A DNA stretch of 64,000 nucleotides from Bacteroidales bacterium UBA1309 (lineage in GTDB: Bacteria > Bacteroidota > Bacteroidia > Bacteroidales > Dysgonomonadaceae). Position 1 is the first letter of the stretch. Each line of letters begins with the position of its first letter. The stretch covers positions 1-64,000 of the forward strand of contig DBTT01000021.1 in assembly GCA_002307185.1 (NCBI GenBank). Direction: 5' to 3'. The notes beneath the pieces are model-generated. The model made no database searches and was not told the origin of the DNA. It saw only the letters and a list, made by a program, of their open reading frames with translations. Of this stretch, positions 18,351 to 26,672 are shown in pieces. The position numbers were made by a program, and so were the translations under genes.

Positions 18351-18620
18351 GTTTATAAAAATAAGTGGACGTCTCAAAAACTTTCTGTAAATCACCCACA
18401 GTTCGCCAACCCAATCTATTGGTTGCGAATATAAATGAACTAAAGGGCAACATCGTCATCCAGTGCGGATCTTGTGCAATTGGCGTTCTCTTGAGGCTAC
18501 ATCTGTGCGGGGTGGCTTCGCATTCAAAAAAAATACCCTGAATTGTAAAAGAAAGTCGGCCATTGGCCAAAGGCGTTCCGCCTCCATAGAACGATCTCTC
18601 TTCCGATCCATTTTGCATGA

Positions 18621-18689
18621 CAAAGTTAGACTTCCTGTTATGTGTGGGAAATACCTCAATCAGAGTATTTATCTACCATGATTGAGGTA
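18621..18689 (-). promoter_or_regulatory. Regulated promoter A (towards anSME) with two 7-2-7 boxes
   Basis: On the minus strand, TAACTTTG (18628-18621) fits the -7 consensus. Centred 31.5 bp upstream of it is an inverted heptamer box TACTCTG-AT-TGAGGTA (18667-18652), whose end overlaps a weak -33 (ATTT, 18652-18649, 20 bp spacer). A second box, TACCTCA-AT-CATGGTA (18689-18674), is centred 22 bp (two helical turns) further upstream. The geometry is identical to promoters B (19040-19086) and C (22135-22181). Confidence 0.6.
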
Positions 18690-18814
18690 TGCGGATGTGA
18701 AATCAATCAATTCGACACAAATTCTTAACAACTAATCCATTCACATGGAATGGAAAAGAGGAGGATTTGAAATACAGTCTGCTATAGCGAATCCAACCCC
18801 GTTGCCCGCCACCC

Positions 18815-18884
18815 AGAGGTGAATACCTACGGCATGCCATGCCTACCCGATGCTTTTTCTACCGATCGAATATCCCGACGGGAT
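18815..18884. repeat. Palindromic repeat module, copy 2 (inverted)
   Basis: Read on the minus strand this gives TATCCCGTCGGGATATTCG with one change, ATCGGTAGAAAAA, then GGCATGCCGTAGGTATTCACC, the same order as at 7979-8050. Confidence 0.7.
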
Positions 18885-19039
18885 ACACCGAACAATGCTT
18901 CGGGCGGCCTGTAGGGTGCTGTGGTTTCCAACTGCCGAACCCAAAGATGCAAAGGGCATCCCAAAAACACGACTCTTAGGTCGAACTAACATTATTTATA
19001 TAGAGCTCTCGGGTTAAAATTGTATGTAGCAGAAATATA

Positions 19040-19086
19040 TACCGCAAACATGGTATTGCCTACTTTGCCCGCTGGGTGTAATTTTG
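19040..19086 (+). promoter_or_regulatory. Regulated promoter B (transporter operon) with 7-2-7 box
   Basis: The box TACCGCA-AA-CATGGTA (19040-19055) overlaps ATTG (19055-19058) as -33. After a 20-bp spacer comes TAATTTTG (19079-19086) as -7. The expected transcription start is about 19092, giving a leader of about 18 nt to the ATG at 19110. The spacing from box centre to -7 (31.5 bp) equals that of promoters A and C. Confidence 0.65.
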
Positions 19087-19109
19087 TTAAACATTTTAAA
19101 GATCAGGTT

Positions 19110-20057
19110 ATGAAGAAATTTATTTCGGCCATTGTATTGGTATCAGTTATTTTAGCTATCCCGTTTAAAGTCGAAGCCCAAGCAGGAAAACAGTTGGAGG
19201 GCGAAATCTCCCTATCAGGGGCATTCGCACTTTATCCATTAGCTGTGAAGTGGGCGGATGAGTTCAAAAAACTTCATCCAAAGGTGAGGATTGACATCTC
19301 TGCAGGAGGAGCGGGTAAAGGCATGACCGATGCGCTTTCCAAGGTGGTGGATTTAGGTATGCTATCGCGTGACGTTCACGACGATGAAGTCAAAAAAGGG
19401 GCTTTGGCGTTTGCCGTTGCAAAAGATGCAGTCGTGGCCACTGTTAATGCAAAAAATCCAAAATTGAAAGAGCTACTTGCAAAAGGTTATACCCAGCAAA
19501 CAGGAGAAAAGTTGTTCATCACAGGTCAATTTACTACATGGGGGCAGCTTTTGGGAATAAGCTCCAATATTCCCGTTCACCTCTACACTCGTTCCGATGC
19601 TTGTGGAGCAGCCGAAACTTGGGCTAAGTTCTATGGCAAAAAGCAAGAGGACTTGAAAGGTACCGCTGTTTTTGGTGATCCGGGAATAGCGTCTGCGGTT
19701 CAAAAAGATGCACTTGCTTTTGGATACAACAACATCGCCTATGCTTATGACCAGAAGACCAAAAGACCTACGGCGGGAATAGCGGTATTGCCAATAGACG
19801 TAAATAAAAATGGGAAAATTGATCCCGAAGAGCAATTCTACGGCACCATCAATCAGCTTATCAGGGCAATCGCCGTAGGCAAATATCCTGCACCTCCTGC
19901 GCGGACGCTGTATTTGGTGTCGAACGGCAAGCCGAAACCAGTTGTGGCCGAGTTCATCAAGTTCATCCTGAAGGAAGGGCAAAAATATAACAATGCTGTC
20001 GGATTCATCCAGTTGAACCAAGCTTCGTTGAAAGCAAACTTGGCAAAACTTAAATAA
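19110..20057 (+). CDS. PstS-like periplasmic oxyanion-binding protein
   Basis: A 315-residue substrate-binding protein of the PstS/PBP-like family. The signal peptide runs to about residue 26 (KVEAQA). LSGAFALYPLAVKWADEFK, ISAGGAGKGM, LSRDVHDDEV and AFGYNNIAYAYD follow the PstS pattern, but the usual phosphate-loop GS(G) is changed to an Ala/Gly sequence. The start at 19110 gives the signal peptide; an upstream TTG at 19020 does not. The position, between a sulfatase maturase and sulfate-activation genes and behind promoter B, suggests sulfate or a related oxyanion as ligand rather than phosphate. This is inference. Confidence 0.8.
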   Translation: MKKFISAIVLVSVILAIPFKVEAQAGKQLEGEISLSGAFALYPLAVKWADEFKKLHPKVRIDISAGGAGKGMTDALSKVVDLGMLSRDVHDDEVKKGALAFAVAKDAVVATVNAKNPKLKELLAKGYTQQTGEKLFITGQFTTWGQLLGISSNIPVHLYTRSDACGAAETWAKFYGKKQEDLKGTAVFGDPGIASAVQKDALAFGYNNIAYAYDQKTKRPTAGIAVLPIDVNKNGKIDPEEQFYGTINQLIRAIAVGKYPAPPARTLYLVSNGKPKPVVAEFIKFILKEGQKYNNAVGFIQLNQASLKANLAKLK

Positions 20058-20075
20058 TAAGGTATATTCCCAAAC

Positions 20076-20107
20076 CTGACAAAGCTTTTTCGCTTGTCAG
20101 GTTTTTC
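20076..20107 (+). terminator. Intrinsic terminator or attenuator between binding protein and permease genes
   Basis: AACCTGACAA and its complement TTGTCAGGTT form a stem of about 10-11 bp around a short AGCTTTTTCGC loop, followed by a T run. It lies in the 67-bp gap before the permease gene. Partial termination here would give more binding protein than permease, a common pattern in ABC importer operons. Confidence 0.7.
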
Positions 20108-20124
20108 AACTAAACTAATTATCA

Positions 20125-21021
20125 ATGCCCACCTTATCTTATTACAGGATTCTCAAGGACAAAGTGGCGGGAGGGATTATGCTCTTTCTCACCCTTGCCT
20201 CTATCTTGCTGGTGATTGCCATGGCATTTGGCCTCTACTACAAGTCGGCTCCTATTTTTGAAGTGAATTCTTTATGGAATCTGATTTTTTCCTCGGAATG
20301 GAAACCCGGGCAAGGGAAATTCGGCTTTCTGCCTTTTATTGCCGGCACATTGTGGATCACCATGCTGGCCATCCTTTTTGCCTTGCCGATTGCTTTGCTC
20401 ACAGCCGTATTCTTGACAGAGCATTCCAAATCGTACGTCAAAAAATGGGTATTTCCTGCTTTGGACATATTGGCGGGACTGCCCTCGGTGGTGTATGGAG
20501 TGTGGGGCGTGTTGTTGATCGTGCCGTGGATTTCGGAAAAATTGGCGCCCCATTTTGTCGAATTTTCCACAGGCTACACCACCTTGGCCGGAGGCATCGT
20601 TCTTGGAATCATGATTTTGCCTCTTCTGGTGAGCTTGTTCATCGAGATATTTTCCGTTGTGCCAAAAGAATTGCGTGACGCATCGCTTTCGCTGGGTGCG
20701 AACAAATGGGAAACCACCAAGTACATCGTGCTGCGCAAGAGCCGGTCGGGTATCCTGGCGGCTGTGGTTTTGGCTATTTCAAGGGCTTTGGGGGAAACAA
20801 TCGCTGTGCTTATGGTTTGTGGAAATCTTCCGGAAATACCCCATTCCTTGTTTGATTCTTGCTACCCTTTGCCTGCGCTTATCGCCAACAATTATGGAGA
20901 AATGCTTTCGATTCCGCTGTATGAGGCAGCCCTGATGCTGGCCGCACTGTTCTTGTTTGTGGTGGTGTTGTTGTTCAATGCCGGCTCAAGAATCATGCTC
21001 CACCAAATGGAAAAACGATAA
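20125..21021 (+). CDS. ABC transporter permease, PstC-like
   Basis: A 298-residue inner membrane permease with about six hydrophobic segments. The EAA-type loop that contacts the ATPase reads RDASLSLGANKWETTKYIVL and is followed by AISRALGETIAVLMVCGN, both typical of PstC. LIANNYGEM near residue 255 is also a PstC feature. It pairs with the PstA-like gene 93 bp downstream. No ATPase gene (PstB-like) is found nearby, so the energising subunit must be encoded elsewhere. Ligand inferred as for the binding protein. Confidence 0.88.
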   Translation: MPTLSYYRILKDKVAGGIMLFLTLASILLVIAMAFGLYYKSAPIFEVNSLWNLIFSSEWKPGQGKFGFLPFIAGTLWITMLAILFALPIALLTAVFLTEHSKSYVKKWVFPALDILAGLPSVVYGVWGVLLIVPWISEKLAPHFVEFSTGYTTLAGGIVLGIMILPLLVSLFIEIFSVVPKELRDASLSLGANKWETTKYIVLRKSRSGILAAVVLAISRALGETIAVLMVCGNLPEIPHSLFDSCYPLPALIANNYGEMLSIPLYEAALMLAALFLFVVVLLFNAGSRIMLHQMEKR

Positions 21022-21114
21022 CGGCACGTGGGGTGAACAAGTCAACAAGCGCATGCGATTGCCCACTCACGACATATTTTATTGCTAACTGATGACTGCT
21101 AACTGATTAACAAC

Positions 21115-21957
21115 ATGCGATTCATAGAAGAAAAAATATTTAAAGTGCTGATGATTCTGGCCACATTGGCTGTGTTCGGATTCGTTGGGAATATCATTTA
21201 TACCATCTTGAGCCGTGGTCTTCCCGCCCTCAACTGGGATATGATCACGAAGCTTCCCAGTGGAGGATTCTACATCGGGGGGGAAGGTGGCGTGCTGAAT
21301 GCCATTGTGGGTTCGCTCTACATTGTGGGTGCATCCACCTTGCTTGGCTTGCTGATAAGCATCCCTGTGGTGTTTTACCTGAATGTGTATCTCTCCAAAA
21401 CGTCCAAATTGGCCTATATTTCGCGGCTTTCATTCGATATCCTTTTTGGCATTCCCTCCATTGTGTATGGGGCTTTTGCATTCTCCATCATGATTTACCT
21501 CGGTTTGAGGACTTCCCTGGGCGGAGGTATCCTTGTGATCACTTTGCTCATCATACCGATCTTTATACGTTCCATCGATGAAGTGGCTCGCCAGTTGCCG
21601 AAAGACTTGCTGGATGCGTCTTATTCGTTGGGTAGCACAAAGTTGGAGACGATCCATTTGGTAGTCCGTCAAATAGCACCCGGCATCGCCACCGCCACTT
21701 TGCTTTCCATCGGACGCGCCATTGGTGATGCGGCCGGAGTGATGTTCACCGCGGGATTTTCCGACAGCATACCTACATCGCTCTCCCAGCCAGCGGCCAC
21801 TTTGCCTCTCTCCGTATTTTTCCAATTGAGTAGCCCTTCCGCCGACGTGCAAGACCGGGCTTATGCATCTGCCTTGTTGTTGACTGTCATTGTTTTCATC
21901 CTAAGTGTTCTGGGGAGAATTTTGTCGAGTCGGTTTTCGAGAAACAGGATAAGGTAG
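21115..21957 (+). CDS. ABC transporter permease, PstA-like
   Basis: A 280-residue inner membrane permease of the PstA type: about six hydrophobic segments, LSFDILFGIPSIVYGAFAF, and the ATPase-contact loop PKDLLDASYSLGSTKLETIH followed by SIGRAIGDAAGVMFTAG. It forms the second half of the permease dimer. In typical Pst operons PstB comes next, but here the next gene, 245 bp on, is the tetrapyrrole fusion protein with its own promoter. Its start is preceded by a GCTAACTGAT-type intergenic repeat. Confidence 0.88.
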   Translation: MRFIEEKIFKVLMILATLAVFGFVGNIIYTILSRGLPALNWDMITKLPSGGFYIGGEGGVLNAIVGSLYIVGASTLLGLLISIPVVFYLNVYLSKTSKLAYISRLSFDILFGIPSIVYGAFAFSIMIYLGLRTSLGGGILVITLLIIPIFIRSIDEVARQLPKDLLDASYSLGSTKLETIHLVVRQIAPGIATATLLSIGRAIGDAAGVMFTAGFSDSIPTSLSQPAATLPLSVFFQLSSPSADVQDRAYASALLLTVIVFILSVLGRILSSRFSRNRIR

Positions 21958-22134
21958 TCGGCCTGTCCCAAGGCCGGTGATCTTATACCAAGCATCTTTT
22001 TTGTGAAGGTGCCAGACCTCAGCTACCAGCATACAGTTTAATTTCGGCTTCAGATTAACGGTGAAACTGGATTTCAACCATTTTTGTCTAATGCCTACTC
22101 TAGGTTTATTTAGCACCCCACTTCTTACTGAGAA

Positions 22135-22181
22135 TACCACATTTGTGGTATTGCTATCTCTTTCCGACACAAGTACCTTTG
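22135..22181 (+). promoter_or_regulatory. Regulated promoter C (siroheme/sulfate activation genes) with 7-2-7 box
   Basis: A perfect inverted box TACCACA-TT-TGTGGTA (22135-22150), part of a 20-bp palindrome, overlaps ATTG (22150-22153) as -33. A 20-bp spacer leads to TACCTTTG (22174-22181), a perfect -7. The expected start is near 22188, 15 nt before the ATG at 22203. Geometry is identical to promoters A and B. Confidence 0.72.
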
Positions 22182-22202
22182 TTCAAATTTATTCAATGCG
22201 TG

Positions 22203-24197
22203 ATGAAGCAGGTAAAAAACATACGGATAGTCAGTCGCAACAACCCGCTTTCGCTTATTCAAGTGAAGGAGTTGCTTGCGGTTTTTCCTGCGTTTGACCA
22301 CGAACTGCAAGTATTTTCTTCCTTCGCCGATAAAAACAGGCAAGTTTCCCTGATGGAAAATAGTGCTGCTGATTTTTTCACCCGTGAATTGGATACCACT
22401 TTGCTAAAAGGCGAAGCCGATATCTATATACATTCTGCCAAAGATTTGTCTTATCCTTTGCCTGCCGGTCTTGAATTGTTTTGCCTGACCGAAGCTGCCG
22501 ACAAAACAGATTCGTTGGTCAGCAAATGCGGCCTCGGCTTGGCCGCATTGCCTGCCGGTTCACGCATCGGTACCGATTCGAAAGCAAGGAAAGAAGAACT
22601 ACTGAAACTTCGTCCAGACTTGGAAGTGGTGAGCATCTCGGGAACCATTCAGGATCGTATTGCTCAAGTGGATAACGGTTTTGTAGATGGATTTATTGTT
22701 GCCAGTTTTGCACTGCATTGTCTTGGTTTGTCTCACCGTGCTGCCGAGTCACTGCCTTTCAAGACCCATCCCTTGCAAGGGAGTGTGGCGGTGATCGGAC
22801 GTACGGGAGACTCTGAATTGAAGGACTTTTTTTCGCTTCACGATATTCGGAAAAATTGGGGAAAAGTCACTCTGGTTGGCTTTGGACCTGGAAATGCCGA
22901 CTTGCTGACAATTGGCGGAGATAAAGCTTTGGCAAATGCCGATGTGGTGTTTTACGACGATTTGCTGGACAAGCATTTCTTGGAAAAATACACATCCGAG
23001 AAAGTGTATGTAGGCAAGAGGAAAGGGCAGCACAGCCACCATCAGGACGAAATCAACGAACTGCTTTACCAAGCCGCAGTGAGCGGCAAGAATGTGGTTC
23101 GCCTCAAAGGGGGCGACCCGATGGTTTTTGCACACGGGCGGGAAGAAATAGATTTCCTGCAAAGCCGTTTGGTGGAAGTGGATGTGATTCCGGGGGTCAC
23201 CTCTGCGTTGGCATTGTCGGCGTTGACGCACATTCCGCTAACGCATCGGGATGTGGCTTCTTCGGTCGCTTTTGTGACCGGACATTCCGCTGAAAATGTG
23301 GCAAAAACACAAGCTGACACGTTGGTCATTTACATGGGTGGCTCGAATATTGCAGAAATTGCCCGCAAACTGATTCAATCGGGTAGGAGGCGGCAGACCT
23401 CTGTGGCCTTGGTTCACAATATTTCCTTGCCTGATCAAAAGACATTTTATTCGTCCTTAAACGAATTGCAAAATACGGTTTTCCGTTTTCCAACTCCCAT
23501 ATTGATTGTGGTGGGTGATGTGGTGGATTTTGAAAAAGCCCATGCGCCACAAGAAGACATCTTGGTGACGGGAAGCACTGCCAAGGAATACGCCACAGTT
23601 GGGAATGTGGTGCATAGCCCCTTGATTAAAATTGAAAAAAACAAAGACAAGCAAATTGCTTCAGTCCTATCGGTTCATTTGAACAACTTCGATTGGATTG
23701 TCTTCACCAGCTGCCACGGAGTCCGTTATTTTTTCGAAATACTGGACGATTTGCGGATAGACATCCGCCGTATTTTGAACGCAAAAATTGCGTCGGTAGG
23801 CAAAAAGACTGCTGCTGAATTGAAAAAATACCGCCTGTATCCTGACATCGAGTCTCCCACCGAATCTGCTGAAGGATTGGTGGATTATTTTAAAAACGAG
23901 CACATTGCAGGTAAAAATATACTGTTGCCCCGTTCGGACAAAGCCTTGAAATATCTTCCGGATCAGTTGAGGCAATTGGGAAACCGGGTGACGGATCTTT
24001 CCCTGTACCTAAACACGACCAACGAAGAAGCTAAGAGAATAGATACGGCTCTGTTTCCGGAAATTGTTTTTGCATCGCCGTCCTGCGTGGAGGCTTTCCC
24101 CGAATTGCATGGCAAGTTGCCTGAAAATGTGCGATCGGTGGCCAAAGGATCAACAACTAAGAACAAAATCAAAGAAGCACTCAATGAAACGATTTAG
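22203..24197 (+). CDS. HemC-like / CobA / HemD fusion protein (siroheme branch)
   Basis: A 664-residue protein with three parts. Residues about 6-212 resemble porphobilinogen deaminase (HemC): HSAKDLS keeps the catalytic Asp (Asp81), but the SSLRR site reads TDSKAR and the third domain with the cofactor-binding cysteine is missing. Residues about 220-445 are a full uroporphyrinogen-III C-methyltransferase (CobA/SUMT), with VTLVGFGPGNADLLTIGG and RLKGGDPMVFAHGREE. Residues about 450-664 resemble uroporphyrinogen-III synthase (HemD; VFTSCHGVRYFFE). The product would be precorrin-2 for siroheme, the sulfite reductase cofactor. The ATG at 22203 is the first one after promoter C; an upstream frame start at 22143 lies inside the operator. 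Confidence 0.85.
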   Translation: MKQVKNIRIVSRNNPLSLIQVKELLAVFPAFDHELQVFSSFADKNRQVSLMENSAADFFTRELDTTLLKGEADIYIHSAKDLSYPLPAGLELFCLTEAADKTDSLVSKCGLGLAALPAGSRIGTDSKARKEELLKLRPDLEVVSISGTIQDRIAQVDNGFVDGFIVASFALHCLGLSHRAAESLPFKTHPLQGSVAVIGRTGDSELKDFFSLHDIRKNWGKVTLVGFGPGNADLLTIGGDKALANADVVFYDDLLDKHFLEKYTSEKVYVGKRKGQHSHHQDEINELLYQAAVSGKNVVRLKGGDPMVFAHGREEIDFLQSRLVEVDVIPGVTSALALSALTHIPLTHRDVASSVAFVTGHSAENVAKTQADTLVIYMGGSNIAEIARKLIQSGRRRQTSVALVHNISLPDQKTFYSSLNELQNTVFRFPTPILIVVGDVVDFEKAHAPQEDILVTGSTAKEYATVGNVVHSPLIKIEKNKDKQIASVLSVHLNNFDWIVFTSCHGVRYFFEILDDLRIDIRRILNAKIASVGKKTAAELKKYRLYPDIESPTESAEGLVDYFKNEHIAGKNILLPRSDKALKYLPDQLRQLGNRVTDLSLYLNTTNEEAKRIDTALFPEIVFASPSCVEAFPELHGKLPENVRSVAKGSTTKNKIKEALNETI

Positions 24198-24294
24198 GCC
24201 CTACTGGGCTTCGGTGGAAGTTGGCGACAAATAAGCTGATGTGAGTATCCATCCTTCCAAATTTAGAAATCAGAGAATTTACAGAAAAGATTAT

Positions 24295-25197
24295 ATGAGC
24301 GACAGACTAACACATTTAAAAGAACTTGAATCGGAATCGATTTATGTCATTCGGGAAGTAGCCGCCCAGTTCGAAAAGCCGGCGTTGCTTTTCTCCGGCG
24401 GGAAGGATTCAATTGTGATGGCCCATTTGGCGTACAAGGCTTTCTATCCTGCCACCATCCCCTTTCCATTTGTCCACATCGACACGGGACACAATTTCGA
24501 AGAAACAATCACCTACCGCGACGATTTGGTCAAAAAAACAGGAGTGAAACTCATTGTGGGATCCGTTCAGGAATCCATCGATGCGGGTCGCGCGGTGGAA
24601 GAAACGGGCTACAATGCGAGCCGCAACAAGCTCCAAACGGTGACTTTGCTCGACACACTTGAAAAATACAAGTTTGATGCAGCATTAGGTGGAGCACGCC
24701 GAGATGAGGAAAAGGCAAGGGCCAAGGAACGTTTCTTTTCCCACCGGGACGAATTCGGGCAATGGGATCCCAAAAACCAACGTCCCGAGCTTTGGAACAT
24801 TTTTAATGGGAAGAAACAGTTGGGCGAACATTTCCGTATTTTTCCCTTGAGCAACTGGACGGAACTGGACGTTTGGCAATACATCCTGCAAGAGAACATC
24901 GAATTGCCAAGTTTGTATTATACACACGAACGGGAGGTGTTCGAACGTGATGGAGTTTGGCTGGCTTACTATCCTTTTATGCAGCTAAAACCGACCGAAG
25001 AAATCGTTCGCAAGCGCATCCGTTGCCGCACGATTGGAGACATCACCTGCACGGGGGTCACCATTTCCGAAGCACACTCTTTGGAAGACATTATCGATGA
25101 AATAGCCTCTTCCCGTGTCACGGAACGGGGTGGCCGTTCGGACGACAAACGTTCCGAAGCAGCCATGGAGGATAGGAAGAAAGCGGGATATTTTTGA
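24295..25197 (+). CDS. cysD: Sulfate adenylyltransferase subunit 2 (CysD)
   Basis: A 300-residue catalytic subunit of ATP sulfurylase, which forms adenylylsulfate (APS) from ATP and sulfate in the cytoplasm. The PP-loop motif LLFSGGKDSIVM is near residue 35, followed by FVHIDTGHNFEET and LGGARRDEEKARAKER. The end SDDKRSEAAMEDRKKAGYF is the standard CysD C-terminus. MSDRLTHLKELESESIYVIR at 24295 matches family N-termini; an upstream GTG at 24241 would add 18 residues. It works with CysN, encoded 16 bp downstream. Confidence 0.96.
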   Translation: MSDRLTHLKELESESIYVIREVAAQFEKPALLFSGGKDSIVMAHLAYKAFYPATIPFPFVHIDTGHNFEETITYRDDLVKKTGVKLIVGSVQESIDAGRAVEETGYNASRNKLQTVTLLDTLEKYKFDAALGGARRDEEKARAKERFFSHRDEFGQWDPKNQRPELWNIFNGKKQLGEHFRIFPLSNWTELDVWQYILQENIELPSLYYTHEREVFERDGVWLAYYPFMQLKPTEEIVRKRIRCRTIGDITCTGVTISEAHSLEDIIDEIASSRVTERGGRSDDKRSEAAMEDRKKAGYF

Positions 25198-25213
25198 ATT
25201 ATACTAGAAGATT

Positions 25214-26503
25214 ATGAGCGGATATTTAGATATGGAACTCCTTCGCTTCACCACGGCCGGAAGCGTTGACGATGGAAAAAGTACTTTGATTGGCCGTTTG
25301 CTTTACGACAGCAAATCCATTTTTGAAGACCAAATGGAGGCGGTGAAAGCCGCCAGCGAACGCCTTGGGAACGAAGAGGTGAACCTTGCTTTGTTGACAG
25401 ACGGCCTACGTGCCGAACGTGAACAAGGAATCACCATCGACGTGGCGTACCGTTATTTTGCTACCCCAAAGCGGAAATTCATCATTTCCGACACTCCCGG
25501 ACACATCGAGTACACCCGAAACATGGTGACCGGAGCCTCCACGGCAGATGCGGCGATTATTTTGGTGGATGCCCGCAACGGAATCATTGAACAGACCAAA
25601 CGCCATTCGTATGTGGCATCGCTGCTCCGTTTGGATTACGTGGTGCTTGCTGTGAACAAAATGGACTTGGTGGATTTTTCGGAAGAAGTATTCAATAAAA
25701 TAAAAACCGAATATACGGCCATTGCCGAAAAGTTGAACTTGAAGAATGTCATCTACATTCCCATTTCGGCCCGTGATGGCGACAACGTGGTGAATGCTTC
25801 GGACAAAACACCTTGGTATGAAGGCCAGCCTCTCTTGAGCTTGCTGGAGTCGTTGCCGGTGAAAGAAAGTCTCGAAAAGCTAAAAGCCCGTTTCCCTGTG
25901 CAATATGTGATTCGTCCTCAAAGTGATGAGTTTCACGACTACCGCGCGTATGCGGGACGCTTGGCGAGCGGAAGGGTGAAGGTAGGCGATAAAGTGACCA
26001 TTTTGCCGTCTTACACCGAATCCACCATCAAGGCGATTGACGAGGCGGACAAATCCTTGGAAGAGGCTTATGCTCCGCAATCGGTGGCTATTCGATTGAA
26101 TGACAACGTGGATGTGAGCCGTGGCGACATGATCGTGAAGTCGGACGAACTGCCCCGTGTGGATGCCCATATTTCGTTGTTGGTTTGCTGGTTGAACCAC
26201 CGTCCGCTGAGTATCGGTGCGAAATACATCATTCGCCACACCACGGATGAGGTGTTCGGTTTCATCAAAGATGTTTATTATAAGGTGAATATCAATGAAC
26301 TGGAAAATGTGATCGGCGACAAGGTGGTGAAGATGAATGATATTGCGCATATCAAGATCAAGACATCGAAGCCTTTGAAGCACGACTTGTATGCAGAAAA
26401 CAGAATCACAGGCAGCTTGGTGATTATTGACGAAGCCACTTTCGAGACGGTGGGCGCAGGAATGATTGTAGATTCCCTCGAGGAACAGACGTATGTGATT
26501 TAA
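25214..26503 (+). CDS. cysN: Sulfate adenylyltransferase subunit 1 (CysN, GTPase)
   Basis: A 429-residue elongation-factor-like GTPase that drives APS formation by CysD. The P loop GSVDDGKSTLIGRLLYDSKS is at about residues 15-35, then DTPGHIEYTRNM (G3) and AVNKMDLVDF (G4). It ends after the beta-barrel domains with no fused APS kinase (CysC) domain, so it is the single-function form. This fits the downstream CysH, which by its cysteine motifs uses APS directly. Confidence 0.95.
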   Translation: MSGYLDMELLRFTTAGSVDDGKSTLIGRLLYDSKSIFEDQMEAVKAASERLGNEEVNLALLTDGLRAEREQGITIDVAYRYFATPKRKFIISDTPGHIEYTRNMVTGASTADAAIILVDARNGIIEQTKRHSYVASLLRLDYVVLAVNKMDLVDFSEEVFNKIKTEYTAIAEKLNLKNVIYIPISARDGDNVVNASDKTPWYEGQPLLSLLESLPVKESLEKLKARFPVQYVIRPQSDEFHDYRAYAGRLASGRVKVGDKVTILPSYTESTIKAIDEADKSLEEAYAPQSVAIRLNDNVDVSRGDMIVKSDELPRVDAHISLLVCWLNHRPLSIGAKYIIRHTTDEVFGFIKDVYYKVNINELENVIGDKVVKMNDIAHIKIKTSKPLKHDLYAENRITGSLVIIDEATFETVGAGMIVDSLEEQTYVI

Positions 26504-26519
26504 GTTCAGTTTGCCGATG

Positions 26520-26672
26520 AGATAATATGCCAATATGTCAATGAGATAATACATTATAATGATTGAATTCCAGAAACAGAGAGCGTGTTAGCCAAGCAAT
26601 GCGAAGCAATTGACAAATTCGCATATTACTTTATTGGCACATTGCCTCATTGGCATATTAATTATTTTTATT
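26520..26672. repeat. Intergenic TTGGCACATTGGCATATT-type repeat, copy 1
   Basis: Short AT-rich blocks such as ATATGCCAATATGTCAATGAG and TTGGCACATTGCCTCATTGGC fill the gap before cysH, in both orientations. Related tracts lie at 27377-27455 and 28900-28945. They could form imperfect hairpins between the inverted blocks. Confidence 0.65.

Larger units (their letters stand above)
18396..19019. other. Intergenic region between divergent anSME and transporter operons
   Basis: This region holds the leader of the maturase gene (18351-18615), the double 7-2-7 box and minus-strand promoter (18621-18689), an inverted copy of the palindromic repeat module (18815-18884), and GC-rich sequence up to about 18980 in which nothing was recognised. 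Open frames on the minus strand from 18618 or 18611 have no recognisable features. Confidence 0.7.

Noticed and set aside
18208..18618. A 136-codon minus-strand open frame just after promoter A.
   Set aside because: It overlaps the maturase N-terminus in another frame and has no recognisable features; the spacing to promoter A is suggestive but not enough.
21958..22202. Searched for a PstB-like ATPase fragment after the permease genes.
   Set aside because: No Walker A or ABC signature in any frame; the segment holds promoter C instead.
25880..26554. A 224-codon minus-strand open frame.
   Set aside because: Antisense to cysN, without domain features.
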